A DNA stretch of 5,048 nt. Source: Cocleimonas sp. GTDB taxonomy: Bacteria > Pseudomonadota > Gammaproteobacteria > Thiotrichales > Thiotrichaceae. A program made the position numbers and the translations under genes. This document shows positions 4,971 through 5,048 of this stretch, piece by piece. Where the stretch lies: the NCBI GenBank assembly GCA_023146675.1, contig JAGLBQ010000102.1, positions 1-5,048 of the forward strand, given 5' to 3'. The notes under the pieces are model-generated. The model worked only from the letters and a program-made list of their open reading frames with translations. It ran no database searches and had not been told where the DNA came from. Every line of letters begins with the position of its first letter. Position 1 is the first letter of the stretch.

Positions 4971-5048
4971 GTGCGTAAAACAATCAAAGCCACGGTGCTA
5001 TTCATCGCACTGTGTATACTCGCTTGGCTATTCTGGTTCTCTCTTCCT
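4971..5048 (+). CDS. N-terminal fragment of a membrane-anchored or exported protein, cut by the window end
   Basis: A frame open to the window end gives 26 codons from a GTG start. The product begins with a basic patch (Arg2, Lys3, Lys6) and a hydrophobic helix (about 8-25) rich in Trp, Phe and Leu with no clear cleavage site, so a signal anchor is more likely than a cleaved signal peptide. AGGCGGG (4958-4964), 6 bases before the GTG, is a good ribosome site and supports the start. It lies 67 bases after the stop of the small membrane protein gene. The family cannot be recognised from this fragment. Confidence 0.6.
   Translation, partial: MRKTIKATVLFIALCILAWLFWFSLP

Overview
The window looks like a stretch of core chromosome from an AT-rich gammaproteobacterium. 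The evidence is an L28/L33 ribosomal protein pair of gammaproteobacterial type, a 412-residue Cca close to the E. coli enzyme in length and motif order, and a DUF3549-type protein, a family I know mainly from gammaproteobacteria. I cannot assign a genus. There is no rRNA, tRNA, CRISPR array or intact mobile element.

Layout. At the left edge an open frame runs in and stops at 52; it is either the tail of an upstream gene or a transposase remnant. Next comes a small exported ComEA-like helix-hairpin-helix protein (185-577, +). Convergent to it is a membrane protein that looks like DUF4337 (660-1274, -). A 329-base gap (1275-1603) holds two promoter-like sites for the rpmB-rpmG operon (1604-2038, +), which ends in a clear rho-independent terminator. 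The gene for the tRNA CCA-adding enzyme (2228-3466, +) follows and converges on a DUF3549-type gene (3496-4545, -). An 85-base divergent region with a 15-base palindrome separates that gene from a small three-helix membrane protein with PnuC/SemiSWEET-like features (4631-4903, +). The last gene, whose product starts with a membrane anchor (from 4971, +), is cut by the window end.

How the genes relate. Only rpmB and rpmG form an evident operon. The others appear to be separately transcribed housekeeping or uncharacterised genes: DNA binding in the periplasm (ComEA-like), tRNA 3'-end maturation and repair (Cca), ribosome assembly (L28, L33), and three poorly known proteins. I found no convincing new multi-gene system. 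The items most worth a second look are the divergent-promoter palindrome at 4574-4588, the repeat and promoter cluster at 4901-4964, the stringent-type promoter of rpmBG, and the two uncharacterised families (DUF4337-like and DUF3549-like).
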